From NCBI GenBank assembly GCA_043228905.1, contig JBHGNT010000009.1, positions 17,050,001 through 17,114,000 of the forward strand: a DNA stretch of 64,000 nucleotides, written 5' to 3'. The notes under the pieces are model-generated. The model worked only from the letters and a program-made list of their open reading frames with translations, searched no databases and was not told the origin of the DNA. Source of the stretch: Azolla caroliniana (Eukaryota > Polypodiophyta). A program made the translations under genes and the position numbers. Positions 44,216 to 56,018 of the stretch are shown here, piece by piece. Each line of letters opens with the position of its first letter. The first letter of the stretch is position 1.

Positions 44216-46838
44216 GGTCATGAGTTCTGCCGGCATGTAACCGGTTACGGAGCTATGCGTCATCCGATCCGCCCATAGTGCATACGGAAGCATTTGCGGC
44301 CAGTCCTTCACCTTTCCATCGCATGCCTTCGCAAGTGCTTTCACGATTGGACTATGTCCACGTTCGATTTTCCCGTTGGCCTCCGGATTGTATGCCGTTG
44401 TCAGCGATAACCGAACTCCGTGTTTGGCGAAGAATTCCCTAGCTTTGTCCGAGTCGAGTTCACCCCGGTCCGCAATCACTTGTCCTACGCACCCGTACCT
44501 GCAAAATACTTCCTCCAAAAGAAATTGGCATACCGCGGAACACGTTTTCCTCTAAAGCGCTCGACCTTCTACTTGATTCTTGAGATCTTCCCGAGCTAAT
44601 ACCAAGTATTTCTTTTGTCCGATCCCGGTCGGCATGGCCACTATGTCGACCATCCACTTGAAGTTGATTGTCGGTGAGAATGTCGGATGTAACTTATCTC
44701 GATGTCAAACCCCGGAGTAGACTTGACATTTCTTGCAGCTTTCCGTGAACTCTGCGACATCTTTGTACATTTTCTTCCACCAATATTTTTGCTTGATCTT
44801 CACAAATGTTGCCCATGTTCCTCGGTGTCCAGCCCAATCGGATTCATGAAACTCAGACTTTATCTGGTTTCGTTGCTCTTTTGTCCCGACTACTCGAAGT
44901 GGTATACCATCCAGTCTTTTCGGCACCCTCCATATTAATCCGTTTTCCAAGAAGAACTTTTGGACTTGCCTCTTCTTCCTTCGGATCTCGGCTCTTCTTC
45001 CTTTATCGTTTGTTGAATCCTCGGCCTCTTGTAACATCTTTCCGATCATCAAGCTTTCTCCCTCGTATTCTTCTTCCCGGAATTCTCGGATTACGTTCAC
45101 TCGGCATATGTGCTCCGACGCGAAGTAGTCTTCGGAAACTTCTTCATTATCCGATTCGGTTATGTCATCTCCGAACCGAGCCCTTGATAACATATCCGCT
45201 ACCGCGTTGTCCTTCCCCGAGATGTGTGGAACCTCCGGATTAAGCGACTTGACATATGCAACCCACCTTAGCATAGCTACATCCAGTATCGTACAACACC
45301 GCATCATCCCGAGTATCGGAAGACAATCCGTCTCGATCACCACTTCGGCTCCAATCAAATAATCCCGATCCGATTTTATCGCCGACATGACTCCCCACAG
45401 TTCTCTTTTGACTTGTGCATATCCACGTTGCCTTTCGTTGAGAACCTTTGCTCCGAATCGGATCGGATATCGCGAACCATCCGAGTCGGCTTGATTGATG
45501 ACCCACCCGATACCGGTTGGACTTGTATCAACCGTTACTATGATCGGTCGGTTGTAGCTCGGCTTCTTAAGTGCTTCCGCCCTCCGAAGTGTCTTCTTCA
45601 ATTTCTTCATGGCTTTGGTGTGTTCCGGTTTCCATTCGAATTTCTTACCTTTCCGCAACAAGTGGTAGAGCGGGTCCGCTATATGTGCATAGTGCGGAAT
45701 CCATATGTGATAGAATGCACATGCACCGAGAAACCTTCGGACTTCCGATGTTGACTCGCATACTTCCTCCATAGCTTGAATCGCATCGATCTTTGTTGGT
45801 GATGGTCTTCGGCCGTAAGGCCTACATAGATGTCCGACCACCAATATTTCTTCTTGCCCGAATGCCGATTTCTCCCCGGAAAGTGTTAGGTGCACATCTT
45901 CTAGCTTTCGCAACATTTTCTCGCAATCATGAATATGGTCGACCACGAACTTTCGGCATCCCCGATCATCCATAGTCTCATCTTTTTCTTCTACCGCGCA
46001 TCCTTTCATCAGAATGTCATCGAGGAACGGCATCGTCATCTCCGGAATGCAGTCTCGAAGCACCTTGTTCATCGCGTTCATCATATGAGCAACCGAGTTT
46101 GTCGCTCCTTGTGGTAGTGTGCACATTCGGACTAATCCTATCGGTGTTCGCATGGTTGTGATGTCTCGGCTCTCCACGGCTAGTTGGAATTGGTCATACC
46201 CCGAGTATAGGTCTCCGATGGAGTATCTCGCACGACCAGCAAAAGCCTCCGCAAATTCGTCCACTATCGGACCGACTCCCGAGTTCCAGATCGTGACCTT
46301 ATTCACCGGCTGCAAGTTTTGGATAAATCGGAGTGACCCATTCTTCTTCGGAACTGTAAACCATCAATTTGAGTACGGAGCAGTTGATGGCTCTAGAATC
46401 CCCATCGCCACCTTCTCCTTGAGCAAGTCAATGACTTTCGGAATATGCGCTCGTGGCACCGGAATCGGCTTTAGTGGGTAGTGGTCCCGCGACCGGTTTC
46501 ACCTTCTTCTCCACGGTCTTGTATTTCGTACTTACCATTGCTTCTTCTTTGCGGAGCGTATCCGGCTCCATTTTCGCAATGATCTCGTACATCTCGACCG
46601 ATTCCACCTGGACTACCCGGTTCCCTTGGCTTTTATCTTCCGCAAGCTCTTCAAGTCGTTGTAGCGTGCTCCTATAGAACACTTCTTCGACTATCCCCAT
46701 GATTTCTTCATCTTCTTTTATTATTGATGACGACCGCAACTTATCCTCCACTTGTCGGTATCCTTTCTTCAAACCTCCGGTTACGGTCGTGTACGTAGAT
46801 GCCCCATCCGGACCGATTCGTACATGTTTTGCTCCCAT
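44216..46838 (-). pseudogene. Gypsy M pol: RT, RNase H, integrase, broken and split
   Basis: Ty3/Gypsy pol. An open 536-residue frame (46315-44705) has the RT core PFLDDILMKG, the tether, and RNase H with IIVTVDTSPTGIGW, VKRELWGVMSA, VIETDCL and KDNAVADMLSR. It goes on to the integrase zinc finger (HESDWAGHRGTW...CKKCQVYSG). After a stop at 44705 the integrase core continues in other frames to 44216 (IADRGELDSDKAREFF, YNPEANGKIERGH), where Copia-1 is inserted; the C-terminus is at 38408-38859. Upstream, an approximately 320-bp deletion at about 46470 removes the RT N-terminus (LPTK joined to ADSGATSAY) and shifts the frame. RT has FLDD instead of YLDD or YIDD. Confidence 0.85.
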
Positions 46839-48949
46839 AGTTTTCTTCCTGTGTGGGGTATCAAGCCTTCTCGGACTATCACTTCCCCACTCCGCAACAG
46901 TCCGCTTTAAAAATCCATTCTCACTTGGGACAAGAGTTCCCTCTTGTTCCTTTCGTGATTTGCTGGCACCGTTAGGAATTGGACGGATTTCCCACCATTT
47001 TGGCTCCGAATTCGCGCAAAAGCCGCACCACTATCGTGCACCTTCGTCTCCATCCGTGATGCCGTGATAAAGGGTTGGCTGAGGATGACGGAATGTGAAA
47101 CCTCATCTTGCACGAAGAAATTTTGGTCAATCTCGACATCCCCGATCTTCACCGTCACATCCGGACAAGCCGCAAATAGATCTTCCGTTGCTTTGGTGGC
47201 GGCCCGAATCTTCCATCCATGGTTGGTGTTAATAGGCCACTTCCCCTTCCGGTAGAACTCCTTGGACATAAAGTTGATCTCCAATCCGTGATCAATCAAT
47301 GCTAGCACGGGTTCTTTGATGTTGCCGATTCGGACTGGAGTCTCCGTAGTCGCATGTGCCCAATGTGGCCTTGTATAGTGGGAGTTCGGAATTTCGTCCT
47401 CCACTTTGGTGTCATTCATTAAAACGGTGTTCGCATTCACCCTTGGAGCATTTTCCTCCATACTTTGTCTTTTTCGCTTCACGAGATCCACGAGAAGATC
47501 GTGGAACTCCTTCTTTGCTATTTCGAGTAGCTCCCGAAGCGAGAAATCTACCCGGCTATCCAAGATTCTTTCCTCGAACACTCTTTTCAAGTCAGTTTGT
47601 TGTTCTATGTCCGAGGCGAGCTTGAATGCCGGAGTCGCCTTTTCTTTTCCCTTACCTCCGGAGTTCCAGCTTTCCGGTATCTTCGATGGCCCAGCCGCAT
47701 CCTCCGTGCGTCGTCGTTTCTCGTCCACATACACCTTATGCAATTGACATAGGGCGTATACGCTATTCTTGTCGACAGGGCACTCCCATCCCGTAGCTTC
47801 CCGGACGCCTTCCGCGGTGCTTCGGATCTCGTTGGAGTCGGTTTTCTCGGTGTTTTCTACAACTTCCGGCCAAAAAGACATCTTTGCTCTCGATGCCTCC
47901 CCGACACATATTCCTGCGGTTGTCGCATAGTTGCTTCTTGCTGCCAATTCCTCCTCGAGCACCTTCTTCATGCCGCCTTTCCGGAAGTTCGGTCGAAGTG
48001 GTTTCCGAGAGTCCATTGAATGAATCCGGTTTCCCTCTTAGTAGATGAGATCCCGCCGTAGCGCCTCCTTATGCTCGTCGCAATCCCTCCGATCGTGTTC
48101 GGCGCTATCGCACCATATGCACCGTCGGTCCGTATACTTGGAGCTTGTGGGGCGGTCATCCGACTTCTTCACCATCGCGATCTTCAGATTCTCCATCTCA
48201 TTCAATAGTTGCTCCACCGTAGATGCATCAATCCCCTTCTCGGTTGTAGTCTCCCGAGCCCTCAGTTGATGGTCTTCCAATCCGGTTCTCGGTTTCGGAA
48301 TCGGTTCCGAAACCCTCTTTTCCTCGTTGGCAAGCCATTGCCCCCTCTTCGTGTATCGCGCGACCATATCCCGCACGCTTTCCCATGTTTCGGTGAGACC
48401 ACTCTCCGTGGTCGTGTCCTCCAAGAGCACTCCGAGATCTTTCCGGTCCCGGACATCCACGGCTCGCAAGAACATGATCACCTTGTCCGGTACAAGGATA
48501 GCTTGATCTCTCGCGGACAACCTCCCGAACCGGCTTTCGAATGCCGAAAACACATCAACGACCTTCAATCCCTTGTCCGGCGTCTCCACCCAATCTTCGA
48601 ATCCCCTTCGCGTCGCCTTGGAGGAATCCTCGATGGCGAATGTCCTCTTTAGCTCTTCTTCAAACGCCTCCCATGTCGGATTTTGTTGTCGTAGCTTATG
48701 GATGTTTGCTTGAAGCCCGTCGGTCGCCACCCAGTTGAAGGACGTCACTTGCAGTCCTTCCGATATTCCGCACCGTAGCATCTCCGCCTTGTAGTCCCGA
48801 AGATACCGCGACACGTCTTTCCCGTTGAATTTCCCGTTTCGTTGCACGAGCCGCTCCACTGATGCCGCTATCTCCGACATCGCGCATTGTTCTTGTAGCA
48901 TGCGCTCGAACATCATCATCATGTTGCTAGCCTCCGGTTGATTTTCCAT
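46839..48949 (-). pseudogene. Gypsy M gag-protease with one nonsense break
   Basis: Starts at MENQPEASN (48949). The frame runs to a TAA at 48038 where Gypsy P has TAC (LIYYEGN), then continues in the same frame from 48016 to 46907. It contains the zinc knuckle CIWCDSAEHDRRDC, the protease segment LIDHGLEINFMS and the VKIGDVEIDQNFFVQ part. It retains an approximately 60-residue stretch after QPFI (TASRMETKVHD...) that Gypsy P has lost but Gypsy L keeps. Otherwise very similar to Gypsy P. Confidence 0.8.
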
Positions 48950-49277
48950 CTCCTTGCCACCCGGTTTTCACGTCGGGTTCACCAAACCGCTGTCGCGAAG
49001 ATTCGCACGTGCGTGTGCTACTTGAGCGACCACCGGGGTCTTGGACTAGGGAGGATGTTTGCAGAATTATCGAAGAGATGACAATCAATGTAAGATTAGA
49101 TGAAATTGGTTTACTTGAGAAGAAGAAAGATAGTACACTTGAGAAGTAGAAAAATATGAAGAAGATAAAGAAAAATATAATTATATTGATGATAATGGTG
49201 TTGGTGATATCACATATTGAGCCCCACTTACACAAGCCCAACTAGAGGCTTTTATAGGTATTTCCATGTTTGTGACA

Positions 49278-49314
49278 TGCACAAAACCATGGGCTAAAAC
49301 CATGGTTTTGTGCA
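49278..49314. other. Perfect hairpin in LTR C
   Basis: Arms TGCACAAAACCATGG (49278-49292) and its reverse complement (49300-49314) around a 7-nt loop. A second, one-base-imperfect copy of the same hairpin follows at about 49334-49368. Confidence 0.85.
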
Positions 49315-49448
49315 CACGGTTTTGCTTATGTCATGCACAAACCATGGGTTTAGAACCATGGTTTTGTGCACATGTTTTTCTAATGGTTGTTTCATCTATA
49401 ATTCACATATGAAAAGTAAATACATAAAATCTATACTATATGATAGTT

Positions 49449-49513
49449 TTCCTAGTGGTAAGGCAATTATCTTGTATCTTAGAGGTGCAAGGTTCAAACC
49501 TTGCTTGCACCCC
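49449..49513 (+). other. tRNA-like module in LTR C (antisense to element)
   Basis: TAGTGGTAAGG (49453-49463, A-box-like) and GGTTCAAACCT (49491-49501, B-box-like) with a strong local stem GCAAGG/CCTTGC. Opposite in orientation to Gypsy M. Confidence 0.6.
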
Positions 49514-49982
49514 TTTGTATAAACTCAAGTGCCACTAGGCGTTAGGTTTATTTGCTAAATGCATGTGCAATGTTGCACATCCTTGGTTTATTCGTCTCAC
49601 TCGGTTTCACACCATAGCCGAAAATCGTCACGACATCCACCCCCACCAAACCCGCACATCCTCCGGTATGTGCTGAGAAAGGTGAAGAGGTGAGATCTTT
49701 GGCAACGGTGATCAACCGAGTTCCTCTGCATGCTCGTCTGACTTCGTCTTCCACTTCGAGTATGCGCAATCTTTCCAACCGAACCACCGTAGCCACCCGA
49801 TCCACCATATCCGACGCTCACACCTTCTTCCCCGGTCGGTTGTAGTAGATCTACCGAACGATGTCGTCGATCCGACCGCCCTTCCTTCGTCCACCGCGCG
49901 TGTCCTTCGATTGGACTCCTGGCCACTCCTCGCGCTCACCGTCTTCAACTGGGTATTGTGGATCGTTCGTGTCGATCTCCGA

Positions 49983-51651
49983 TTAGGCCGGGTTTGCCCT
50001 TGTCCGGATCGGTCTCCACCGATCGCTTCTTGGCTTGGTTGGCCTTCGTCTGCATTCACATTTCGTGCTCGACCGATTGATTCGTGCCGGGTCGGCCCCC
50101 TTTTGGATCGGGATTGTCCGATTGATTTCGTCTGAATCAGGTTTCGGTCGGGTCAGCCCCGGTCGATCGGCTCCCATGTGGATCTTCCTTCGTTCCTGTC
50201 CGCCACATCCTTTATCTTCGGTCTTATGTCGACACATGATCTCGACTACCAAAGTCTCTAGAACCAGTGTGAAGGAATCCCTTCGTTCATGCACATTTAC
50301 CTTGTCTTCCTCATCGCCCTTCTGGTCGTCCGTTTTTTCGTCCACACATTCCGTCTCTCCGGTCTCATGTTGGCGCACATGCACAATCGCCGAAGTCTCT
50401 AGAATAGGTGTGGGGATATCCTTTCTTCCTCGATCTTCTTCCTCCTTGTGTTGGGCCTTTGTCTTCCCGTCACCACCTTCCATCTCTCTCGTCTCACGTT
50501 GGCACATGAGCGCAACCGCCGAAGTCTCTGGAACAATCGTGGAGAAAGTCTTGACATGGCTATCCGTTGTCGACTCGTCCATAGCCACCTCCGACTCGAT
50601 GTCGTTTGTCATGGCTACCTCCTCAATCTCTTCAGACTCAAACACTTTATCTCCCTCGATCATGCAAGCTTTTCTCATGCTTGCACCGTCATCACCCGAT
50701 GTTTCGTACACAATGCGTGTTCCGAAACATTTATCCTCCCTCGAAGTGGCGTTCGCCGTCCTCGAGTCATCAGCCTCCTCCTTGGCCGTCATTTCTTCGT
50801 AAGACAAGAAGGTGACTTGTTTCACACCTTCTCTCTCGGTACCGTCATACCGAACCTGAGCCTTTGTATCGGCCACTTCATTAACCCACATTTGTTGGGA
50901 GGTCTCTTCTTCCTCGATCACCATTCGCCTCAGTTTTGTCTCCCTTTTAAGCTTTATTTCTTTTGTTGGTGGCGCGTTGCTGCATCTCGCCCCTCTTCGA
51001 TCGTCCCTCATGGGCCGTCTTGTTGTCGTTGATATTCTCGCTCGCCCCTTATCGTGTAGTCGGCATACACTTCCCACTTTGCTCCAATCCTCGATGAGGC
51101 CATTTGCAGCATCATCTTCTTCGAGTTTGAGGCAGATGGACATCCTTTCCATTCGACCGATTGACTTCACGAACATAAGGACCTTATCGACCCCCACTAA
51201 TCTTTGTTCCCGCTCTGAGAGTTGAGAAAAACGATGCTCGAAGTCTACGAATGCTTGTTTCGTGCCTTCGTGGGTCTTCGCCGATGTCACCCATTGGTCG
51301 AAGTTGCGTCGATCTCGTCCCTTCAGTTTCTCTTAGCCATATTCCTCCAATAGAGCCTTCTCGAAAGTCGCCCACGAATCATGAGCTTCTAGAAGCTCTT
51401 TTACATCTTTGAAGATCGGTTGAGACACCACCCGACAAAAGTACTCTAGCCTCATAGCTTTGTCCACACCTCTTGAATCCATCTCCGCATTGTAGACTTT
51501 TTAGGAAACTTTGGACTTCGGCACCGTTGAAATAGCTCACTCGCTCGACTACCCTATCGACGGCTTGTTGGGCTTCATTTCTTCTTTTCCCTTCTCTTAG
51601 AAACTCCATCATCCTTTTTGACATTGCCTCCATGAGATATTCGCCATCCAT
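49983..51651 (-). pseudogene. Gag-like protein of the LARD-like element
   Basis: The N-terminus is MDGEYLMEAMSKRMMEFLR (51651), collinear with the MENQ..MMMMFERM start of Gypsy P, including VDRVVERVSYFNGAEVQSFL against VERLVQ.NGQFN.KDVSRYL. Frame changes occur between 51380 and 51290. Then a 435-residue frame (51290-49983) begins with FVDFEHRFSQLSEREQRLVGVDKVLMFVKSI, matching the FSAFESRFGRLS..PDKVIMFL block of gag. The remainder is acidic and unlike the other copies, with a three-fold loose repeat (VPETSAVALMCQRETRE, ILETSAIVHVRQHETGE, VLETLVVEIMCRHKTED). No zinc knuckle is seen. The function of the tail is unknown. Confidence 0.6.
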
Positions 51652-51694
51652 CTTCGTCCTCCCTTGCTGCTCTTCACGTCGGGTTCACCAACTG

Positions 51695-52398
51695 TGTCGT
51701 GCCCTACGGCTCCGGATCGTTGCGTGAGTCGGGTGGGAACCGCCGAGGTTTTTGACTAGGAGGAAGAGGAATACAACTTAAGGCTAGTTATGAATAGTGG
51801 AAAGAGAATTAAGATAGCAATCTCGTGAATCCCACGAGTTTAGTGTATTTAAAACAATATTTAGATTATAAGAGTAATTTAGATGGCAAAATTCGTGAAT
51901 CCCACGAATATATTAGATTGATCAATCCTTGTATATTAATCAACAACCTTATACATATTTCTCTCCTCCTTATATAAAGATGGAAGAGGCTAAGCATGGC
52001 TTCATGCTTTTTCACCAACTGTGTCCATGCACACTAAATGTGCATGTGATGCTTTGTCATTTCCTAAGTATAGGGCTCATGCACGCTAGATGTGCATGAG
52101 TCACTTTTAATGTCACGTGTAAATAAAATATTCACACCCTAAAGAATACATGATTTTTACCTTTTAATAAAGGTATGTGTAAATAAAGGTCTTATACGTA
52201 TTAAATCTATATATATAACACTAAAGATAAGTCATTACAATGGTAAAGTTGGGGTTTATCTATGTAGAGGTGTAGGGTTCGAATCCTGCCCTATGCACGT
52301 GATAAATGTTTTGATATATTATTTATTTATTTATATGTATCTAAAATCGGATATATTATTTTATGGTTTTCACGTAGTGTGTGGAATACACTACGACA
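51695..52398 (-). repeat. LTR type A, inverted copy (704 bp)
   Basis: + strand TGTCGTGCCC...CTACGACA. Same length as 34764-35467 and almost identical where compared (one difference seen near the inner end). It serves as 5' LTR of the LARD-like element. Confidence 0.85.
52232..52298 (+). other. tRNA-like module in LTR A (inverted copy)
   Basis: AATGGTAAAGTTGG and B box GGTTCGAATCC (52276-52286), antisense to the LARD-like element. Confidence 0.6.
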
Positions 52399-52825
52399 CT
52401 GCACCTTCTTGAAGTCGGCACTTAAGGGGAGGATAATGTCAGGAACATCGACTCGAATGTGAACCTTAGGCCCTTGTATATATATTTCTCCTAGACAAAC
52501 TTTAGACTTCAAACTTTTGTATAAACAGTGGTATGTAAGACCTAATATGTAAGAATCAGTATGTAAGACTCAGTATGTAAGACTTGGCATGAAAGACTTG
52601 GCATGCAAGAATTAGTATGCTTGATATTATAGTATGTAAGACTTGGCATGAGCATGCTTATCATGCATCACTACATGTATAAAAAGGGTTGATCTCCCTT
52701 GTTAACATCAAGGAGATCAACACCAGTCATGGAATAGATATTTTCACTCATTGTCATCAACTTCTCAATCTCCCTATCTCATCAACTTCCCCATCTCTTT
52801 CGCCCCAATTATTCATCCGTGACAA
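52399..52825 (+). repeat. 3' end and LTR of another Gypsy-like element
   Basis: A short internal tail with a purine tract (AAGGGGAGGATAA, about 52424-52436) is followed by an LTR TGTCAGGAAC...CATCCGTGACA (52437-52825, 389 bp) with a TATA box TATAAAAAGG near 52677. The LTR has degenerate repeats of a word like TATGTAAGACTTGG (about 52540-52645). The body of the element is missing, cut by the LTR at 52398. Satellite begins directly after it. Confidence 0.65.
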
Positions 52826-52993
52826 TATCTACAGTTGTTCGTGACATACTTCATATGATGAACGTGGATTGAACATGTGACGTTTGAATCTCTAGTGTCC
52901 CACTCTCCTAAAAAGGCTATCTAGGTATTTGATCGTTTCATTGTGCTAGATATGCATCACAATCATATGTCAAGTTGTTCGTGAAATCTTTTT

Positions 52994-53066
52994 TGCGGTG
53001 AACGTGGATTGAACACGTGACCTTCAGATCTTCAGTTTGACACTCTCCCAACTAAGCTATCCCCAC
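52994..53066 (-). tRNA. tRNA-Phe(GAA)-like, near-intact
   Basis: GTGGGGA acceptor (U2-G71 wobble), D stem GCTT/GAGT with wobbles, anticodon stem TCAAA/TCTGA with A30/C40, T stem consensus, T loop TTCAATC. Anticodon GAA. Function is doubtful. Confidence 0.5.
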
Positions 53067-53953
53067 GTTTGATCCCACTTTCTGGGGAGTATAGATCAAC
53101 ATGATATAAGATGAACATGAATTCTACATGTGACCTTTATGTCATGAAGTTGATTCTATTCCCACATTTGATCATTCTTTTGTGGTAACTATAGTTCCAC
53201 ACGTGGTTCGTGACATATTTTGTGCGGTGAATATGGGACCGGTCATGTGACCTTGACATCTTCAATGGAATGATGTCCCAATTCACCAATCCCAACTTCT
53301 CATAGACCTCTTCCAGTGCATATATATCAAATTGTATCTCAAGTATTTCGGGATATATTTTCTTTAATGAACGTGGAGCATGAAGTTGACTCTATTCCCA
53401 CATTTGATCATTCTTTTGTGGTAACTATAGTTCCACACAATACCTCACGTGGTTCGTGACATATTTTGTGCGGTGAATATGGACCGGTCATGTGACCTTG
53501 ACATCTTCAATGGAACGATGTCCCAATTGACCAATACCAACTTCTCATAGACCTCTTCCAGTGCATATATATCAAATTGTATCTTAAGTTTTTCGGGATA
53601 TATTTTCTTTAATGAACGTGGATCTAACATGTGACCTTCAGTTTTTTAGTAAGACGCTCTCCGCACATTTGGTTATACTCTTGCGGTAACTAGGCATCAA
53701 CATGATATTTCAAGTGGTTCGCTACATATTTTGTGCGGAGAACTATTTCCGCATTTGATCACATTATAGCGGTGGACATAACTCATATCTGTAGTTGTTC
53801 GTGACATACTTCCTACGATGAACGTGGATTGAACATGTGACATTTAAATCTCTAGTGTGCCACTCTCCCAAAAAAGCTATCCGGGTACTTGATCGTTTCT
53901 TTGTGCTGAATGTGCATCAAAATCATATCTCAAGTTGTTTGTGACATCTTTTT

Positions 53954-54025
53954 TGCGGTGAACGTGGATCAAACACGTGATCTTCAGATCTTTAGTCTGA
54001 TGCTTTCCCAACTGACCTATCCCAC
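53954..54025 (-). pseudogene. tRNA-Phe-like with anticodon AAA
   Basis: Loop CTAAAGA. One G is missing at the 5' acceptor (GTGGGATAGG), D stem altered, T loop TTTGATC. 72 nt. Confidence 0.55.
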
Positions 54026-54827
54026 TTCTCTGAGGATTATAGTTCAACATGATGTAAGGTGAACGTGAATTCAACATCTGACATTTATGCCATGACATTG
54101 ACTCTCTTCCAACATTTGATCATTCTTTTGTGGTAACTCTAGTTCCACACGATACCTCAAGTGGTTTGAGACATATTTTGTGTGGTGAACATGGATCGGT
54201 CATGTAACCTTGACATCTTCAATGGAACAATGTCCCAATTCCAACTTCTCATCGTACTCTTGTAGTGGATATAGATCAAAATTATATCTCAGGTGTTTCA
54301 CGATATATTTTCTTTAATGAACCTGGATCAATCCAGTTGCCTTGACTTTTTGAGTATGACGCTCTACCAACATTTGATTATACTCTTGTGGTAACTAGGG
54401 ATCAACATGATATCTCAAGTGGTTCACTACATATTTTGTGTGGTAAACGTTTTCCGCATTTGATCGAATTATTGCAGTGAAGATAATCGTTTTCAACATT
54501 TTTCCTACTTCTAGAATGAAACGATATCTCAAGTGGTTCGTTATATACTTTGTGTCGTGAATATATATCTGAGCATGAAGTCTTCAATCTGACACTCTAC
54601 CAACTGAGCTATCCCTGAATTTGATTTTTCTCTTGTAGTTGATGTGGATCTAAATCATATCTCCAGTTATTCGCGTCATATTTCCAACAATGAACGTGAA
54701 GTGAACATGTGACGTTCAAATCTCTCGTGTGCCAATCTCCCAAAATAGTTATCCCAGGGTATTTGATCATTTCTTTGTGGTGGATGTGGATTAAGATCAT
54801 CTCCAAGGTTGTTTGTGACATCTTTTT

Positions 54828-54900
54828 TGCGGTGAATGTGGATCGAACACGTGACCTTCAAATCTTCAGTCTGACGCTTGCCCAATTGAGCTAACCCCAC
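54828..54900 (-). pseudogene. tRNA-Phe-like pseudogene
   Basis: GTGGGGT acceptor, D loop AATTGGGC (altered), anticodon stem G30-U40, T stem ACGTG/CACAT with one weak pair. Anticodon GAA. Confidence 0.55.
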
Positions 54901-55005
54901 GTTTGACCCCAGTTTTCCGGGGTATATAAATCAACATGATATACCATGAACATGAATTCAACAAATGACCTTTATGTGATCCAGTTGATTCTCTTCCCAC
55001 ATTTT

Positions 55006-56018
55006 TTTAATTTTTTTTTTCCATAAAAATATGCTCAATTAGTATTAATAAAAAGCCAAAGGCAATATACAAATAGTACATAATACTGTTTCCTCTGCAC
55101 AAATACATATTATCAAAAAAACTACATTGTTGCCAATAACACCTTTGCTAGTAGAGCACATATAAACCTTGAGAAAATTCCATTGCTACGTCGAGCTATA
55201 AGACCACATATAAACCTTGAGAAGGCCTCCACTTTAGCACGAATAAGCCTCTTTATCACCTCTTTTCCATTCACCTTTGCTTGAACATGTGGGACATTGT
55301 CCAACCAGAACCATTCTCTGCCATTTAACTTTGTTGCCACTACCATTGATTTATATTCCATGGGATCATATGCTGAAAATGTACGATGTTTTGGAGACAT
55401 CTCGATGAGGCAGCCATAGAACAAATCAAATAGCCATAGAACACAACAACACCCATATGTAATGAAAGCCCATAATACTGCCACCTCCTTCTTTCCCTTG
55501 AAAACAATTGGGTATTCATCACAAACTCAACTAGTTTCTCTTTGGCATCCCATCTGCTTTTCTTCAATCTCCTACAGAAACTAGCTCAATCTCATACAGA
55601 ATAAGACAGATTAAAATGGCTCAATGTCATACAGAATAACACTCAGTTTTGTGCCCGTTTCTTGGACTTTAACTTTCCCATGTGATGTATCCTTTTCTAC
55701 CAGTTTGACAGTAAAAATCCCCTCTCTCCAATCAAGTTGTTGAGGTAATCTGCTTCTTCTTGGTCGTAGTCTTCTTCTAGCTCTGTAAACATCGGCTTAA
55801 ACATTGCCAAAAAACCTGGTTTCTCTTCAGCCTGCTGATCTTCTCAGTATTTATATATCTTTCTCGGCCTTTTTCCAATGCAAGATTCATAACCTGTCCA
55901 AACTCTTGGACCTGTAAACATCGGCTTAAACATTGCCAAAAAACCTGGTTTCTCTTTAGCCTGCCCATCTTCTCAGTCTTTATATACCTTTCTCTGCCTT
56001 TTTCCAATCCAAGATTGA
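55006..56018 (-). mobile_element. Unidentified poly(A) retroposon in the satellite
   Basis: About 1.0 kb inserted in the satellite with the 7-bp target duplication ACATTTT (54999-55005 and 56019-56025). The T-rich + strand start (55002-55020) is a poly(A)-like tail of a minus-strand transcript, so this is a retrotransposed sequence. It contains frames such as 55484-55122 (120 residues) with no family I recognise. Near its 5' end a segment of about 129 bp is tandemly repeated (55783-55911 and 55912-56013). It may be a processed gene copy or a truncated non-LTR element. Confidence 0.65.

Larger units (their letters stand above)
48991..49635 (-). repeat. 5' LTR of Gypsy M (LTR type C)
   Basis: About 645 bp. 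+ strand TGTCGCGAAG...CGTCACGACA; element sense TGTCGTGACG...CTTCGCGACA. Preceded on the inside by the same primer-site sequence as LTR A (reverse complement near 48968-48984). Most of its body differs from LTR A, although the internal regions of P and M are nearly the same. The outer boundary is inferred from the terminal TGTCG/CGACA match. It contains two tandem hairpins and a tRNA-like module. Confidence 0.6.
49636..52398 (-). mobile_element. LARD-like gag-only element sharing LTR A
   Basis: Minus-strand element with 5' LTR 51695-52398, the common primer-site sequence (reverse complement at about 51674-51689) and an internal region coding only for gag-like protein. No protease, RT or integrase motif is seen before it is cut at about 49635 by the LTR of Gypsy M. 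The 3' LTR is missing. Likely a non-autonomous partner of the Gypsy P/L/M group. Confidence 0.65.
52826..55005 (-). repeat. tRNA-Phe satellite, inverted array (left part)
   Basis: Same monomer family as 3691-19387 but reversed. tRNA-like units at 52994, 53954 and 54828 (spacing 960 and 874 bp). It also contains a direct duplication of about 280 bp (53144-53390 against 53391-53640), including GTTCCACAC and GGACCGGTCATGTGACC. Confidence 0.85.

Noticed and set aside
50035-50802. 255-residue plus-strand frame
   Set aside because: Antisense shadow of the gag-like frame 49983-51290. Ser/Pro-rich with no recognisable domain.
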